64,000 bases of DNA from assembly GCA_003255025.1 (NCBI GenBank), contig QANY01003970.1:620001-684000 (forward strand). The letters run 5' to 3'. The notes under the pieces are model-generated. The model did no database searches and was not told the DNA's origin. It worked only from the letters and a program-made list of their open reading frames with translations. The DNA is from Datisca glomerata. Taxonomy: Eukaryota > Streptophyta > Magnoliopsida > Cucurbitales > Datiscaceae. The position numbers were made by a program, and so were the translations under genes. Of this stretch, positions 32,881-43,372 are shown piece after piece. How positions within the stretch are numbered: the stretch's first letter is position 1; the number at the start of each line of letters is the position of its first letter.

Positions 32881-33620
32881 CATATGGAGTGAATTCTAGC
32901 AAAATAGAAGATATACGTGACCAATTTTTTTTGTTCAAAAGAAGATCTCTATTCTTCTTCATTCTCAACAAGAATGAGGCACTCTTCTTCAAAAAGAGGA
33001 CTTACTTGTTTGCACCAACCACATTTAACGCTGGAGTGCTAAGCCAACTAGGCAAACAAATATTATATGGAAAATTCATATTTATTAGATAAGATATTTT
33101 CTGTATATTCTTAGCAAGGACAATCAGATTGAGACGGTCATGGTTCAGCGTATCGGTTATGAAGGCCTCATTCTCCCTCATTTTATTCCTAAAATAGTTC
33201 TCATTCATCTCCAAAGTCATGAGTAGGTAGCTTATTCGCTGCTTCATATTATTGGATTACCCCAATGCGGTACGAAGCTCCTAATGTCAAGTCAACTCCT
33301 ATGTCGCTAGCTACGTCCTGCTTAGTTCCCCAACACAGTGGAGGTTCGATAGAATGTCATGAGCACTGGGCTAAGGGGCGAATGAGCGAAGAACCATTAT
33401 GTAACAAAGAGTTTCCAAATTTTTATTTTCTCTACATGCATATCCTACCGTAGAAGTAGCTCGACTACAAAATATGCAAAATAATTTCCGTCACATACCT
33501 ACGCGGGTTTATATACAAATACACCTTATTCGCCCGTAACTCATGTATCCAATAAAACTCCAACCCATTAGGGGCAGGTATATACGTTCTCGAGGACTCA
33601 TGGGTGATTATCACCCCTAC
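32880..33620 (-). pseudogene. Degenerate coding-like region, unrecognised
   Basis: The minus strand has less AT-biased, partly open sequence: a segment with APNGLEFYWIHELRANKVYL (about 33,530-33,590), then GVDLTLGASYRIG (about 33,265-33,303), and an 81-codon open stretch (33,247-33,002). Stops interrupt it throughout. It resembles a decayed gene or retroelement gene, but I cannot name the family. Confidence 0.3.
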
Positions 33621-34010
33621 AAATTATCGTTATTTGCATGAGAGGCACAGGGTTGAGATTATGATTATTGATATATAATAGTGTTGAACATTGTAGTAGT
33701 CAAAATAATTTTAATACTCTCATTTTTGAGTCATTGGGATCTAAGGATAAACTAAGTCATATTTCCAAATATAGAGTTTCTGAACCATGAGTCAAGAATT
33801 TTTGTGTTTTAGTCGTAATTTGAACACATTGCTTAAAAAGCAAATCCCAAGCTACAAGTGTCTTCATGAACATAGTTTTGGTATTCGGAAGCACAATTTT
33901 GAGTTACACATTGATAACCAAAAGACAACATATTGTAACATTTTGTCAAGCAAGAACAAATGATGTACATAAATTAGATTGCTTAAAGAGTCTCTTACAA
34001 ATATCAAACA
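33621..34010. other. Intergenic interval, nothing recognised
   Basis: AT-rich; no open frame or repeat of note. It lies just past the 3' end of the small minus-strand gene. Confidence 0.4.
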
Positions 34011-34013
34011 CTA

Positions 34014-34024
34014 ACCTTTATTAC
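34014..34024 (-). terminator. Poly(A) signal candidate for the small gene
   Basis: The minus strand reads GTAATAAAGG about 190 bp past the stop codon, a canonical AATAAA hexamer with a T-rich downstream stretch. Confidence 0.45.
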
Positions 34025-34206
34025 ACACTTTGAGATGTACAACAAACTGGATGTGAAATTGAAACAAAGAGTTAAGACCATTTTTTTGTTCTTTTACAAG
34101 TCTTGGTTGACATTTAGAAACGATACAAACACTACAAATGCATATACAGAGTTCACAATTAAGGACAAAATCATGTAAAAACACATTGTGTTTTGTGTTT
34201 GTCCGA

Positions 34207-34437
34207 TTATTTAGAAATACGGTCGGAGAAGATAATGTTTCTGGGGTGAACTTTGTTAGTTCTTCCGAGCAAACTAGAACTAGAAGTCCCAATATTGGCA
34301 TCACGGCCATTATTATTATAGTCAGTTCTGGTCTCTCCTCCTTTCCTTGCTCTTTCCTCTTCCATTCTTTGCATCTTCTCCTCTTGCTTCTTCTTCATCA
34401 CATAGACTTTTGCATAAGTTGCTCCAATGGAAGACAT
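34207..34437 (-). CDS. Small unknown plant protein, 76 aa, apparently intact
   Basis: The protein starts MSSIGATYAKVYVMKKKQEE and continues with a strongly charged helix (KMQRMEEERARKGGE) that could form a short coiled coil. A Ser/Asn-rich linker (NIGTSSSSLLGRTNKVHP) and a basic end follow. It has no signal peptide, membrane segment or Cys motif. The ATG is the first in a leader of about 70-80 nt that follows a TATA box; an AATAAA-type signal lies about 190 bp past the stop. It is single-exon and uninterrupted, unlike everything around it. The N-terminus resembles a family of small uncharacterised plant proteins from memory. I assign no function. Confidence 0.6.
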   Translation of the reverse strand: MSSIGATYAKVYVMKKKQEEKMQRMEEERARKGGETRTDYNNNGRDANIGTSSSSLLGRTNKVHPRNIIFSDRISK

Positions 34438-34532
34438 TGTTTTGGAAGAATTAAGAAAAGCTAAAGAGAAACAAAAAATTGTACTAACTAAGGAAGTTGT
34501 TGGGTGGTTTGGTGAGAGGGTTCAAATTGGGG

Positions 34533-34552
34533 TGGTATTTATAGGGAGGGGA
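34533..34552 (-). promoter_or_regulatory. TATA box of the small gene
   Basis: The minus strand reads CTCCCTATAAATACCACC, about 100 bp upstream of the ATG at 34,437. This fits a plant core promoter with transcription starting about 30 bp downstream. Confidence 0.6.
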
Positions 34553-34559
34553 TAGTGTA

Positions 34560-35110
34560 GTTGGGGTTTATGGGCAGACCATCATTAATCGGTTTTTGAA
34601 TTTTTTTTATGTCAAACCATTTTCTACTTTGGTATAATTTATTTTGGTAACTTTCAGATTACACAGGTTATGTTCTGCTGAGATTTGGCAGTGGTTTAGC
34701 TAGGGTGGTTGACAAATCTAGACAGTCAGATCTGTCTTTAACAAAAATTTGAAAATACATTATTTTAATAAGTTTCTTTTATTTGTTTACTTTTATCTTA
34801 TTTGTTAAAATCAAATTATGGCTCAGATTTGATTTTGTTTTTTTAGTTTTTTAAACTACTAAACGAAAATTAAATAACCTCAAATACCACTACAAAACAT
34901 ATATTATGATTTATTTTAGAACTAATAAATTTTCTTTGCTTTTACAATTTTCCAAGAACTTGTTTTCCAAATCACCAAACCTGACAGGCTCTTAATTCAC
35001 TTGAGACAATACTTGTATCTTCATGTCTTATAAATTCATGTGTGTGAAATACATTTCTATTATATTAATAGAGAAAAACTATAAATTTGATACCCCCTCG
35101 GCACCAATAT
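34560..35110. other. AT-rich intergenic interval upstream of the small gene
   Basis: Contains the CAGATTACACAGGT string also seen at about 6.94 kb. No gene recognised. Confidence 0.4.
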
Positions 35111-35111
35111 T

Positions 35112-35142
35112 GGGGGGGGGGGGGGGGGGGGGGGNGGGGGGG
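35112..35142. repeat. Poly-G run containing an ambiguous base
   Basis: Thirty-one positions of G with one N at 35,135. This may be a true homopolymer, a sequencing artefact, or a scaffolding boundary. Any open frame through it is unreliable. Confidence 0.9.
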
Positions 35143-36290
35143 AGTAGGCGTCTTTTGTGATTATCCAATAACCCAACTTACTATGGTATCAATACCCTGG
35201 TTGCTACTTGTTAAAGTAATCATATTCTTGATTATAGGGTCTTATGATTTTTCGATTATGTGTCTAAAGTCAAAAATTTGATTCATAAGTAGAATTTGAA
35301 ATTGATATGATCTTACAATTTTGTTATAATTTTTTGTCAAAGATTAATATAATCGTATTGCGTCCCTAAAAGTCTCGTGAATATAATTTTGTAAGATATT
35401 TACATGAAAAGAAATATATTATGTTATTAATTTATTCAACTTTTTTTATTTTATTTTTATTTATTTAAATTGTGTCTAGTAAAAGTGTGAAATTTACCAT
35501 GTGTTCATAGACTATATATACAAGAATTTTAATTACTCTTACTATTGTATGATATGACCTTATGATCCATAATTTAAACATATGATATGATGTAAATCAT
35601 ATTCATCATTCTAGCCAAATAGAATCTTGATTTTAGCAATCTTGATTAATATACAATTATAACAAAAAACCTATTAGGACTCATATTGGTCAAACTAAAC
35701 CAATTTCTGCCATGCACATAACTGAAAGCCCCATGAACAAGATAGTAAAAATAATTCATAATTGTGCTCGGAATTCCTGAACTTAATTCTAACTTTCCAG
35801 CCACCCAATCATGTAATATATATCTTATAGTAAGCAAATGACAAATGGAAGAGAATAGTGGTGCGTAGACCAAACTTAGTTCAGGCCAAACAAGTGGACA
35901 GGAACAAAGAAAGTGGCCATCTTTCTGTGTGGCACTCTGAGTTATTATTAAAAAAAATGATGGCGACATATGCTCTATGGAAATGGAGGCTGCGTAGTTG
36001 GACATTAGTTTTGAGTTTTCTAATACCTTACCTGATAGCCTCCAACAGTGCCCTCAGTCTCTTTTATTTCCTTGCCCTTTTGTCCACCTATTCCAAAAAA
36101 CAAGTTCTTTGGTCCCCTACCAGAAGAGAGGAGGAGACGAGTATTTAACACTATGTTTAAATCTTGAAATTTTATTTTATTTTTTAATTTGTTTATTGAT
36201 TTTTATGTCAATATATATTTTTAGACTTTCCTTATGTATTATTGTCTGTAATTGAGACTATTATAGTCTATATTACCTAGTTATTAAAAA
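35143..36290. other. Unassigned interval with opposing open frames
   Basis: A 119-codon frame on the minus strand (36,005-35,646) overlaps a 96-codon frame on the plus strand (35,858-36,148). Neither shows a domain that I recognise, and at most one could be real. Composition is moderately less AT-rich at 35,850-36,140. Confidence 0.3.
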
Positions 36291-36409
36291 AGGGCTATTC
36301 TAATTTTATGTGTGAACAAATTGGTTAATTTATTAATGAATCTTTCTTTCCAAAAAGGTTGATTACTATCATCCATTGTCATTAATCTGGATAAAACTAT
36401 ATTTTTATA

Positions 36410-36670
36410 TCAGTGAAAATCACTTAGGGTTAGACGCCTAATATTAGTGAATTGATCATGGATACGCGAAGTAATATTACTTGACGTTCCAATGAAGTGT
36501 TCAATAATTGTGTAAAGAAGTGTATTAATAGTATCAGACATTATTTCCTGGTCTTCTCTAATAATTGGGGTTCCTTCAGCATCAATCTTCGCTGTTGAAA
36601 GGATGAGATTTTTAAATTCTTTTGTGAGATATTTTTTCCACCATGAATGAAGTATTCCATCAATCTTCAT
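36410..36670 (-). pseudogene. Coat protein N-terminal remnant, copy C
   Basis: An open 86-codon stretch corresponds to the piece just before and at the start of the conserved LTLSDF motif. It ends where copy A would continue with NWYK. Unlike in copy A, the segment before LSDF is open without a stop. Confidence 0.6.
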
Positions 36671-36879
36671 TGTGAGGTAAACTATGTGTGGTAATGTAGA
36701 TTTGTTGAGAACTTCCTGCTCAGAAAGTCCATTAATATTTCATTCGTATAATTTCTCTGCAGACATGAAAAATTGATTAACTAAAGAATTTTCAGAAATT
36801 TGAATATCAGGAGGAATAGGTCTTTTAAGCCATTTCTTTTCTAATTTATTAATTTCTAAATTTCTAAGGGTTCTTCAAT

Positions 36880-37720
36880 ATTTTTAATCTTTGAAGATTC
36901 ACTTATTGTGGATGATTCATAGGTGAATTCTGACCCATGACTTTCTGAATTGAATTATTGTGTTGATTAAATTACCTTCAATTCTTGAGATATATTATCA
37001 ATAATTTTTTCAGATTTAATTTTAGACGATTCTAAATTTTTAAATGATTACTCAATATTATCAATGTTTGAAGATTCACTTATTGTGGATCACTCATAGG
37101 TGAACTCTAACTTATGACTTTAGGAATCTGAACTATTGTCTTGATTGATTACCTTTAATTCCCAAAGCATCTCATCAATCTGTTTATTAAGGGGAACAAT
37201 ATTCAGAATGGTTTTTTCTGAAAGATTTATTAAACATTTTTTTTAAGATTTTCATTAGATTCAAGTTCATGAACATCATCAACTTTATCCTCAATTTTGT
37301 CTAAATGTTTGCCTATTGTAATTAGACTTTGATTTGTATAATTGAGTTATTCAGCTACATTTTTATTAGGTTCTTCTTCCTTTGAAACTTTGAAAGGAGA
37401 AGCAGTGATTAAGATTTTGTTAGGTTTAATTTTAAATTCTGAATAATTGTCTTGGTTAACAACCCTAGCATAATAGGATGATTCATTAGTTTCTAATTTC
37501 TTTAATGTTTCTTCAATTTTATTAATATTTAAAAGTTCATTGATTGTGAAAGATTCATAGATAGATTCTAACTTATGGTTATCTAATTCAGATATACTGT
37601 ATTGGCCAATAGCCTTAAGAGATGATTTAATTTCTGAATCTTTGGATGGTTCCTCAATATTATTTCAAGATTCATTAATTGTAGATGACTCATAGGTGAA
37701 TTCTATCCTATGGCTATATG
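36880..37720 (-). repeat. Repeated Asp/Ser-rich coding block in copy C
   Basis: A short block around GATTCACTTATTGTGGATGA (36,898) recurs at about 37,073 and, more diverged, near 37,540 and 37,670. Each copy is followed by a CATAGGTGAATTCT-like string. Copy A has a single counterpart near 10,110-10,190. This looks like internal tandem expansion of the gag-like region. Confidence 0.5.
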
Positions 37721-38312
37721 ATTCTGAGACATCGTCTCTTAAAAAATTTAACTTTTCAAGTATTTTTTCATCAAGAGCTTTCTATAATGAATTTGGAAGG
37801 ATTCAATGACTTCTTTTTTAGGTTGAGAATTTTTATGATTAATTATGATTTTCTCAGGTGGTGGATAACTGTCAGTCATTATACTGGGATTTTCCTTGAC
37901 CCATCTAGATGTAGAGATTACTTTAATTTTCTCATAAATACCCTCGATATAATCAAGGAAAAACATGTCAAATTTATATTTTTACATGAATGCCTTCCAT
38001 TCAGCAAGAATGATTTTTCTTTTATCCATATTATATAAATCTCTAAACCTATTACGTCTATCTAGATTGGCTAGGTCATTATTGTGTTGATTTAGACATC
38101 TCAATCTGGTTTGTATTCTTAGTTCAGGGTATGCGGATTCAAATTTGTAAAATGTTTTAATTCTTGTTCTAATTTTTGAATCCTAAAATCTTAATTATTA
38201 ATAGATGATTTAGAAAATGAACTCCTATGGGTACTAGACTGGCTATACTCTCTAATTTGAGAATTAAAATATTGGTAATTAATTTTATTAGATTGTTCAC
38301 ACTCATTATTAA

Positions 38313-38990
38313 GGTGTAATACCCAAGTATTTAATAAAGGGTATTTTTGTAATTTAGAACACACTCACACCATATATGCGCATACACCATAAGCCACCCC
38401 ATTTGTTTCCCGTCACACCACGTGTTCTCTCTCAACCATTTTCCCCCAAATCTCTCTTTTGTTATCTCAAGCTAATCATTGTAACCAACTACAACTTTAT
38501 CTCTCCCCTTTTTATATTACTGCACATCTCTAATTCTTTTGCAGTTTTCTTCACCCAACAAAAACCCCTTTTTGCTTGCTACTTCATCTAGTTTCTTCTT
38601 CAACAATTGTCCTCCATTAATCAAGGTAAATGATTTCTTGTTTCTTCTCTTTTATTTTCTCTAATCAACTTAGATTTTGATCAATTCACTGAAGAATCAA
38701 TCTGAGTTTATTTTTTTTCTTCTCCTCTACTTTTTCCAGCAAGCTCTCTGTTCCATCTTCTTTTCGTTCTTCTTCTCTATCTCATTTTTCATTTGTTCCG
38801 CCATCAATTTAAGATAAACTAATTCTTCTCTATTTCTTCATTCTTTTCTCATTTCTCACGCTTTCAACCTTAATCTTTTATTCAATGTTTATATAATATG
38901 CAATTCTGGATTTTTCTCAATTTTTCATCGATAGGCATTTTGTTCATCTCTGTTTCCAGCATTGTCATCCACCACCTACAACTCCATTTT
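38313..38990 (+). promoter_or_regulatory. Possible LTR or promoter remnant starting TGTAATACCC
   Basis: TGTAATACCCAAGTATTTAA directly follows the end of copy C and resembles the start of plant Ty3 LTRs. A C/T-rich transcribed-looking leader follows (CTCTCTCAACCATTTTCCCC). I could not find an LTR end or internal region. Confidence 0.3.
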
Positions 38991-38997
38991 GGTAAGC

Positions 38998-39520
38998 CTC
39001 AATCTCTCTCTCTCTATTTTTGCTTCTCTCGGTCTCTCTCTATCTCCTTCGTCTCTCTCTTCCCCCTTTGTTTCTACTTCTCTCGGTCTCTCTCTCCCTC
39101 ATTCATCTCCCTCTTCCCCCTATGTTTTTGCTTCTCTCACACACTCTCTCTCCTTTGTCTCCCTCTTCCCCCTCTGTTTTTGTTGTGTCTGTCTCTCTCT
39201 TTGTCTCCCTCTCGTTATTTCTCTCGATCTCTCTCTTTGTCTCCCTCTCGTTATTTCTCTCGATCTCTCTCTTTCCTTCATCTTTCCCACTCTATGTTGC
39301 ATCTTTCTCTCTCTCTTTCATCTCCCTTTTCCCCCTATGTTTCTGTTGTCTCGGTCTCTCTCTCTGTCTCCCTCTCGTTATTTCTCTCGGTCTCTCTCTT
39401 TCCTTCGTCTTTCCCCCTCTCTGTTGCATCTCTCTTTCCTTCGTCTTCCTCTTCCCCTCTGTTTCTACTTCTCTCGGTCTCTCTCTCCCTCTTCTTCATC
39501 TCCCTTTTGTGTTCCCCATT
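38998..39520. repeat. Polypyrimidine tract with 36-bp tandem units
   Basis: More than 500 bp of CT-rich DNA. One clear unit, GTCTCCCTCTCGTTATTTCT plus CTCGATCTCTCTCTTT, is 36 bp long and occurs back to back at about 39,203 and 39,239, with a looser copy near 39,366. Three overlapping open frames of 180-210 codons arise only because the tract lacks A and thus lacks stops. Confidence 0.85.
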
Positions 39521-40200
39521 CTCTTGAACTGGTTCAACCCGACCAGACCGAAAGACCCAAAACATCATAATTGAACCTTGTTGAACCATTTTTAACTGCT
39601 TGATAATTTATACCTAGTGTAGTTTCACCTGTTCTCAACCTCGCTTGCCCTATAGTTAATTAAATAATTGTAGATATTATATGAATTTGTTATGATTTGG
39701 GATCCTTGGATTTCATGTTATTAGTTGATGAATTTAATTCGTAGCGAATCCCAATAAGTGGATTTACATAATAATTCAGTTTATATGTTATAAGTGTAGA
39801 ATATATAATGTGAAATTGTTTTATTATTTCTTTATGTTCAATCTTATGATCAAGTGTTTTATTTATTTTTCATATCACGATGAAATTATTTATCATGTTA
39901 TATATGATTATATTTTGAGTTATCATGTAATAGTTATATCGTTTATGTTCATAAACAAGTTATATGTTTACCCATATATATATGATGATACGAATTATGA
40001 ATATTAATTCAAGTAAAGATATAAGTAAACAAGAAGTAGACTTAGTCATGTCCATTGGTTATCAAGTAACAAAATTGTTCACATCATGTTATCAAGTTAT
40101 ACAGTTGGGTGTCACCATGTTCATGTTAGCGTCACTAAGGTTCTGAGATATGATTATCAGTTGCTACAATAAGAGTACAACTCGATTCGACAATGATCTG
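39521..40200. other. AT-rich interval, nothing recognised
   Basis: Contains TATA-rich strings and short frames without any supported function. It separates the CT tract from the exon-like segment. Confidence 0.4.
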
Positions 40201-40370
40201 GGCAGGCTGTGGAATGGCTTAAAGGCATGGCTGTGAGAGGGGGCAATTTGGCGGAACAAGCTTCATTTTTGAAGAGAAATGTCTTGCCCATCCATACTAA
40301 TGGGGAGAACTTGTCTAAATTTTTGGAAGAAGTCAACCGGGATTTGGGTCATTTTGGTCGTTTTATATGA
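40195..40370 (+). other. Exon-like fragment of unknown gene
   Basis: An open stretch reads GQAVEWLKGMAVRGGNLAEQ then ASFLKRNVLPIHTNGENLSK and FLEEVNRDLGHF before a stop. The amphipathic pattern and lack of stops suggest a real protein fragment, perhaps captured by a transposon. I do not recognise the protein. Confidence 0.35.
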
Positions 40371-40630
40371 ACTCATGTTATGAAGTAATGTAATTGACTT
40401 CTACATACTCAAATGTAGTGGATGACTCTACTAATTGAATGAAATTGATTACTTTAAAACTTTCACTGCGTAGTATCATTTCTCATGCATAAGTTTACTC
40501 TCATTATTTCTTCTTTTTATTAGCAAAAATCTACATCTCATTACTTTATTTTTATTTATTTTAAAGAAATTTTCCAAAGATAGCCCGACAACTTCAACAT
40601 CCCTATAGAACTCGAGCTCAAGTTAGGGTC

Positions 40631-43372
40631 ATGGACGAGCAAGAAAGAGAGCAATCACGAGAGGAAATGAAGGAAGAGATTAGGGAGCTAAAAGAGCAAA
40701 TGGCTAAAGTCCTCGAACTCCTCGCTGCAAGTAAGGGAAATGCCTGTTTTGAAAATCCGCAAGGGGCTCAATCATCACAAAATCAACTGCCAAACGATAC
40801 TCCACTTTACCCTCCTGGGTTCACTCCAACATATCAACGTCATCAGGTTGACCAGTTTCAGCACGCTTCACCACCAATAAATATCCAGCATCATCCATTT
40901 CCAAATGTCCAGGAAACAATGCAGACAGGGAAAACTGGGTACAACCCATCCGCGATGGCATGTGGTCACAACCAAGCTTTCACTCCACAAGGCGAACTCG
41001 TTAATGAGCCAATCATCATAACCGATGTTGATGACCCAAAGATGCATAAGCCTATTACCAAGCCAAGTGATGACCCACGATCGAAAGATAAATTGGACTT
41101 TCTGGAGGAGAGATTACGTGCTATTGAAGGATCTGATGTATACGGTACCATTGATGCCACCCAATTATGTTTGGTCCCTGATGTGAACATCCCACATAAA
41201 TTCAAACTACCTGAGTTTGAAAAATATGATGGTAGTACGTGCCCCAGAAGTCACCTTATTATGTACTGCAGAAAAATGGCTGCTTGTGCAAATGATGATA
41301 AGCTGCTGATTCATTTCTTTCAAGATAGCCTGATGGGAGCCGCATCTCGTTGGTATATCCAATTGGATAACCAACATATTCGAAGGTGGAAAGATCTAGC
41401 AGATGCTTTTTTAAGACAATATAAGTACAACATAGACATAGCCCCTGATCGTTTGGACTTACAAAGGATGGAAAAAAAACCTACAGAAGGCTTTAAAGAA
41501 TATGCACAAAGGTGGAGGGAATTAGCTGCTCAGGTACACCCCCCATTGTCAGACAAGGAGATGGCTGGAATGTTTATTAACACCTTGAGACCTCCATTCT
41601 ATGACAGAATGATTGGAAACGCTTCAAACAACTTCTCTGACATCATAGTGATCGGTGAAAGGATTGAGTATGGGATAAAGAATGGAAGAATTTTGGAAAT
41701 TATATCAGATACATCGTCAGTAAAAAAGGGGCCTCCATTGAAGCGAAAAGAAGGGGATGTGCAGATGATCAATTCCGGGTACCCATCACAAGCTGCGAAC
41801 CCGGGATCAGGATTTTCAAAGTATGGGGAAGGACCCAAGTCTACGACATCATATGTGGCTAATACCTCACAAATTCCGTACAATTATCACTCTCAACAAT
41901 CAACATTTCAAAATAACCCAAGGCCCGGTTTCAGACCACCGGCCCACCAGCAAAATATTGGTCAGGCTGATCAGCCTCTGAGGGGAAATAGAAATAATCA
42001 ACGTTTTATCCAATATGATCCAATCCCCATGTCATATACAGAACTCTTACCACAATTGATACGGAATAATCAATTGGTGCCAATTCCTTACGAACCTCTA
42101 CAACCACCATACCCAAGGTGGTATGATCCGACTGCTCGCTGTGAGTATCATGCTGGGGCAGTGGGACATTCGACTGAGAATTGCACGGCATTAAAAGGTA
42201 GAGTACAGGCACTGATCAAGGCTGGATGGTTGAATTTCAAAAAGGCAAATGGGAATCCAGATATCAATTCCAACCCTCTACCAAATCATGGGAATCCTGC
42301 CGTGAATGCAATTGAGGAATATTTTTCATATGGAAAGAGGGACGTGGAAGATGTGAGCACGTCAATGGAAACACTTTTTCATCTTCTTTCTAGAGCAGGG
42401 TACAACTACTCATCACGCTCAGAGGATGAGTGCGTTTCTAGGAAGCCTATGGATGACTTCGATTGTTTGTTTCATAAGAAGGTGACGGGGCATACAATTG
42501 AGGAGTGTGCTGATTTTAAAAAGGAAGTGCAAAAGTTGTTGGATGCGAAGATACTTACAATAGGTCATAAAGGAGAAAGGGAATACCAAGAAGATGACTC
42601 ATTAGTCCTCATGATAACTAAAGAATCATCTGAAATTAATGTTGAAATGTCGTCCTATATCCCAAAACCTCTCACAATACATTACGAAGAAAAGTCAACT
42701 CACACCAATACGTCTTATGCTCAGATGCCTATCACCATTCAAATACCGGGTGCGTTCGCTTACAAAGATTCAAGAGCAGTACCATGGACGTACGGATATG
42801 AGGTTATTACAAGCAGTAACGAAAAAACTCAAGATCTAAATCCACCTGACCTCGATCTCCCCATAACTAATATTTCGGGAGTAGGTGGGATGACGAGGAG
42901 TAGCAGATGCTACACGTCAGAAGTTTTGAATATGGATAAAAGCGATGTGTTTGAAAGGCAAAGGAAAAGGAAGGCCAAAGAAGGTGACAATGGTCATGAA
43001 TTCCAAGGAGAAATGCATGGCGGCCAAGTGATAGACCCAGATATAATAAGAGGTACGGAGAAAGAAAGAGCAGTGTCTGAAGAAGAAGTATGTGAATTTT
43101 TGAAGCTCATCAAGCAAAGCGAGTATAAGGTGATTGAACAACTTAACCGCTTATCTGCTCGCATATCTTTACTGTCACTCTTTCTGAATTCTGAACCACA
43201 TCGCCAAGCATTATTGAAGGTTTTGAATCAAGCATATGTCTGTCACGACATTACGGTGGAGAAGTTGAGTGGAATTGTGGAAATATTACCGCACCAAATT
43301 TTATCACTTTCACAGATGATGAAATCCCGGCCGATGGTACTGGGCACACCAGAGCTTTACTTATATCCGTAA
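40631..43372 (+). CDS. Ty3 (Tat-type) Gag polyprotein, 913 aa, open
   Basis: Gag forms the virus-like particle that packages retrotransposon RNA. The N-terminus is a highly charged coiled coil (REEMKEEIRELKEQMAKVLE). The retrotransposon gag domain covers about residues 190-355, with KLPEFEKYDGSTCPRSHL and the SLMGAASRWYIQL and YAQRWRELAAQV motifs. Two zinc-knuckle-like motifs follow: CEYHAGAVGHSTENC near residue 503 and CLFHKKVTGHTIEEC near residue 612, both with His in place of the second Cys, as is usual in this lineage. A 2.7-kb frame free of stops is notable beside the broken pol. The chosen ATG is the first in a compact leader. Confidence 0.85.
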   Translation: MDEQEREQSREEMKEEIRELKEQMAKVLELLAASKGNACFENPQGAQSSQNQLPNDTPLYPPGFTPTYQRHQVDQFQHASPPINIQHHPFPNVQETMQTGKTGYNPSAMACGHNQAFTPQGELVNEPIIITDVDDPKMHKPITKPSDDPRSKDKLDFLEERLRAIEGSDVYGTIDATQLCLVPDVNIPHKFKLPEFEKYDGSTCPRSHLIMYCRKMAACANDDKLLIHFFQDSLMGAASRWYIQLDNQHIRRWKDLADAFLRQYKYNIDIAPDRLDLQRMEKKPTEGFKEYAQRWRELAAQVHPPLSDKEMAGMFINTLRPPFYDRMIGNASNNFSDIIVIGERIEYGIKNGRILEIISDTSSVKKGPPLKRKEGDVQMINSGYPSQAANPGSGFSKYGEGPKSTTSYVANTSQIPYNYHSQQSTFQNNPRPGFRPPAHQQNIGQADQPLRGNRNNQRFIQYDPIPMSYTELLPQLIRNNQLVPIPYEPLQPPYPRWYDPTARCEYHAGAVGHSTENCTALKGRVQALIKAGWLNFKKANGNPDINSNPLPNHGNPAVNAIEEYFSYGKRDVEDVSTSMETLFHLLSRAGYNYSSRSEDECVSRKPMDDFDCLFHKKVTGHTIEECADFKKEVQKLLDAKILTIGHKGEREYQEDDSLVLMITKESSEINVEMSSYIPKPLTIHYEEKSTHTNTSYAQMPITIQIPGAFAYKDSRAVPWTYGYEVITSSNEKTQDLNPPDLDLPITNISGVGGMTRSSRCYTSEVLNMDKSDVFERQRKRKAKEGDNGHEFQGEMHGGQVIDPDIIRGTEKERAVSEEEVCEFLKLIKQSEYKVIEQLNRLSARISLLSLFLNSEPHRQALLKVLNQAYVCHDITVEKLSGIVEILPHQILSLSQMMKSRPMVLGTPELYLYP

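Larger units (their letters stand above)
36291..38312 (-). mobile_element. Endogenous pararetrovirus copy C, fragment
   Basis: Only the gag-like coiled-coil region and the N-terminal part of the coat protein are present. Landmarks on the minus strand are FFLDYIEGIYEKIKVI (about 37,966), HSWWKKYLTKEFKNLIL (about 36,640) and FIGTSSNITSRIHDQFTNIR (about 36,500). Its gag-like end is rearranged compared with copy D: sequence matching about 57.65 kb of D is followed directly by sequence matching about 57.48 kb. Movement protein, protease, RT and intergenic region are absent. Confidence 0.75.

Noticed and set aside
33265..33453. Plus-strand 62-codon frame as a gene
   Set aside because: The better, though broken, coding signal is on the opposite strand; no start context or domain was seen.
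38962..39589. Several 180-210 codon frames on the plus strand and basic Arg/Glu frames on the minus strand
   Set aside because: All are products of the polypyrimidine tract; no coding pattern, and mutually overlapping.
41599..42212. Minus-strand frames opposite the Ty3 gag
   Set aside because: Shadows of the real plus-strand frame, with no domain.
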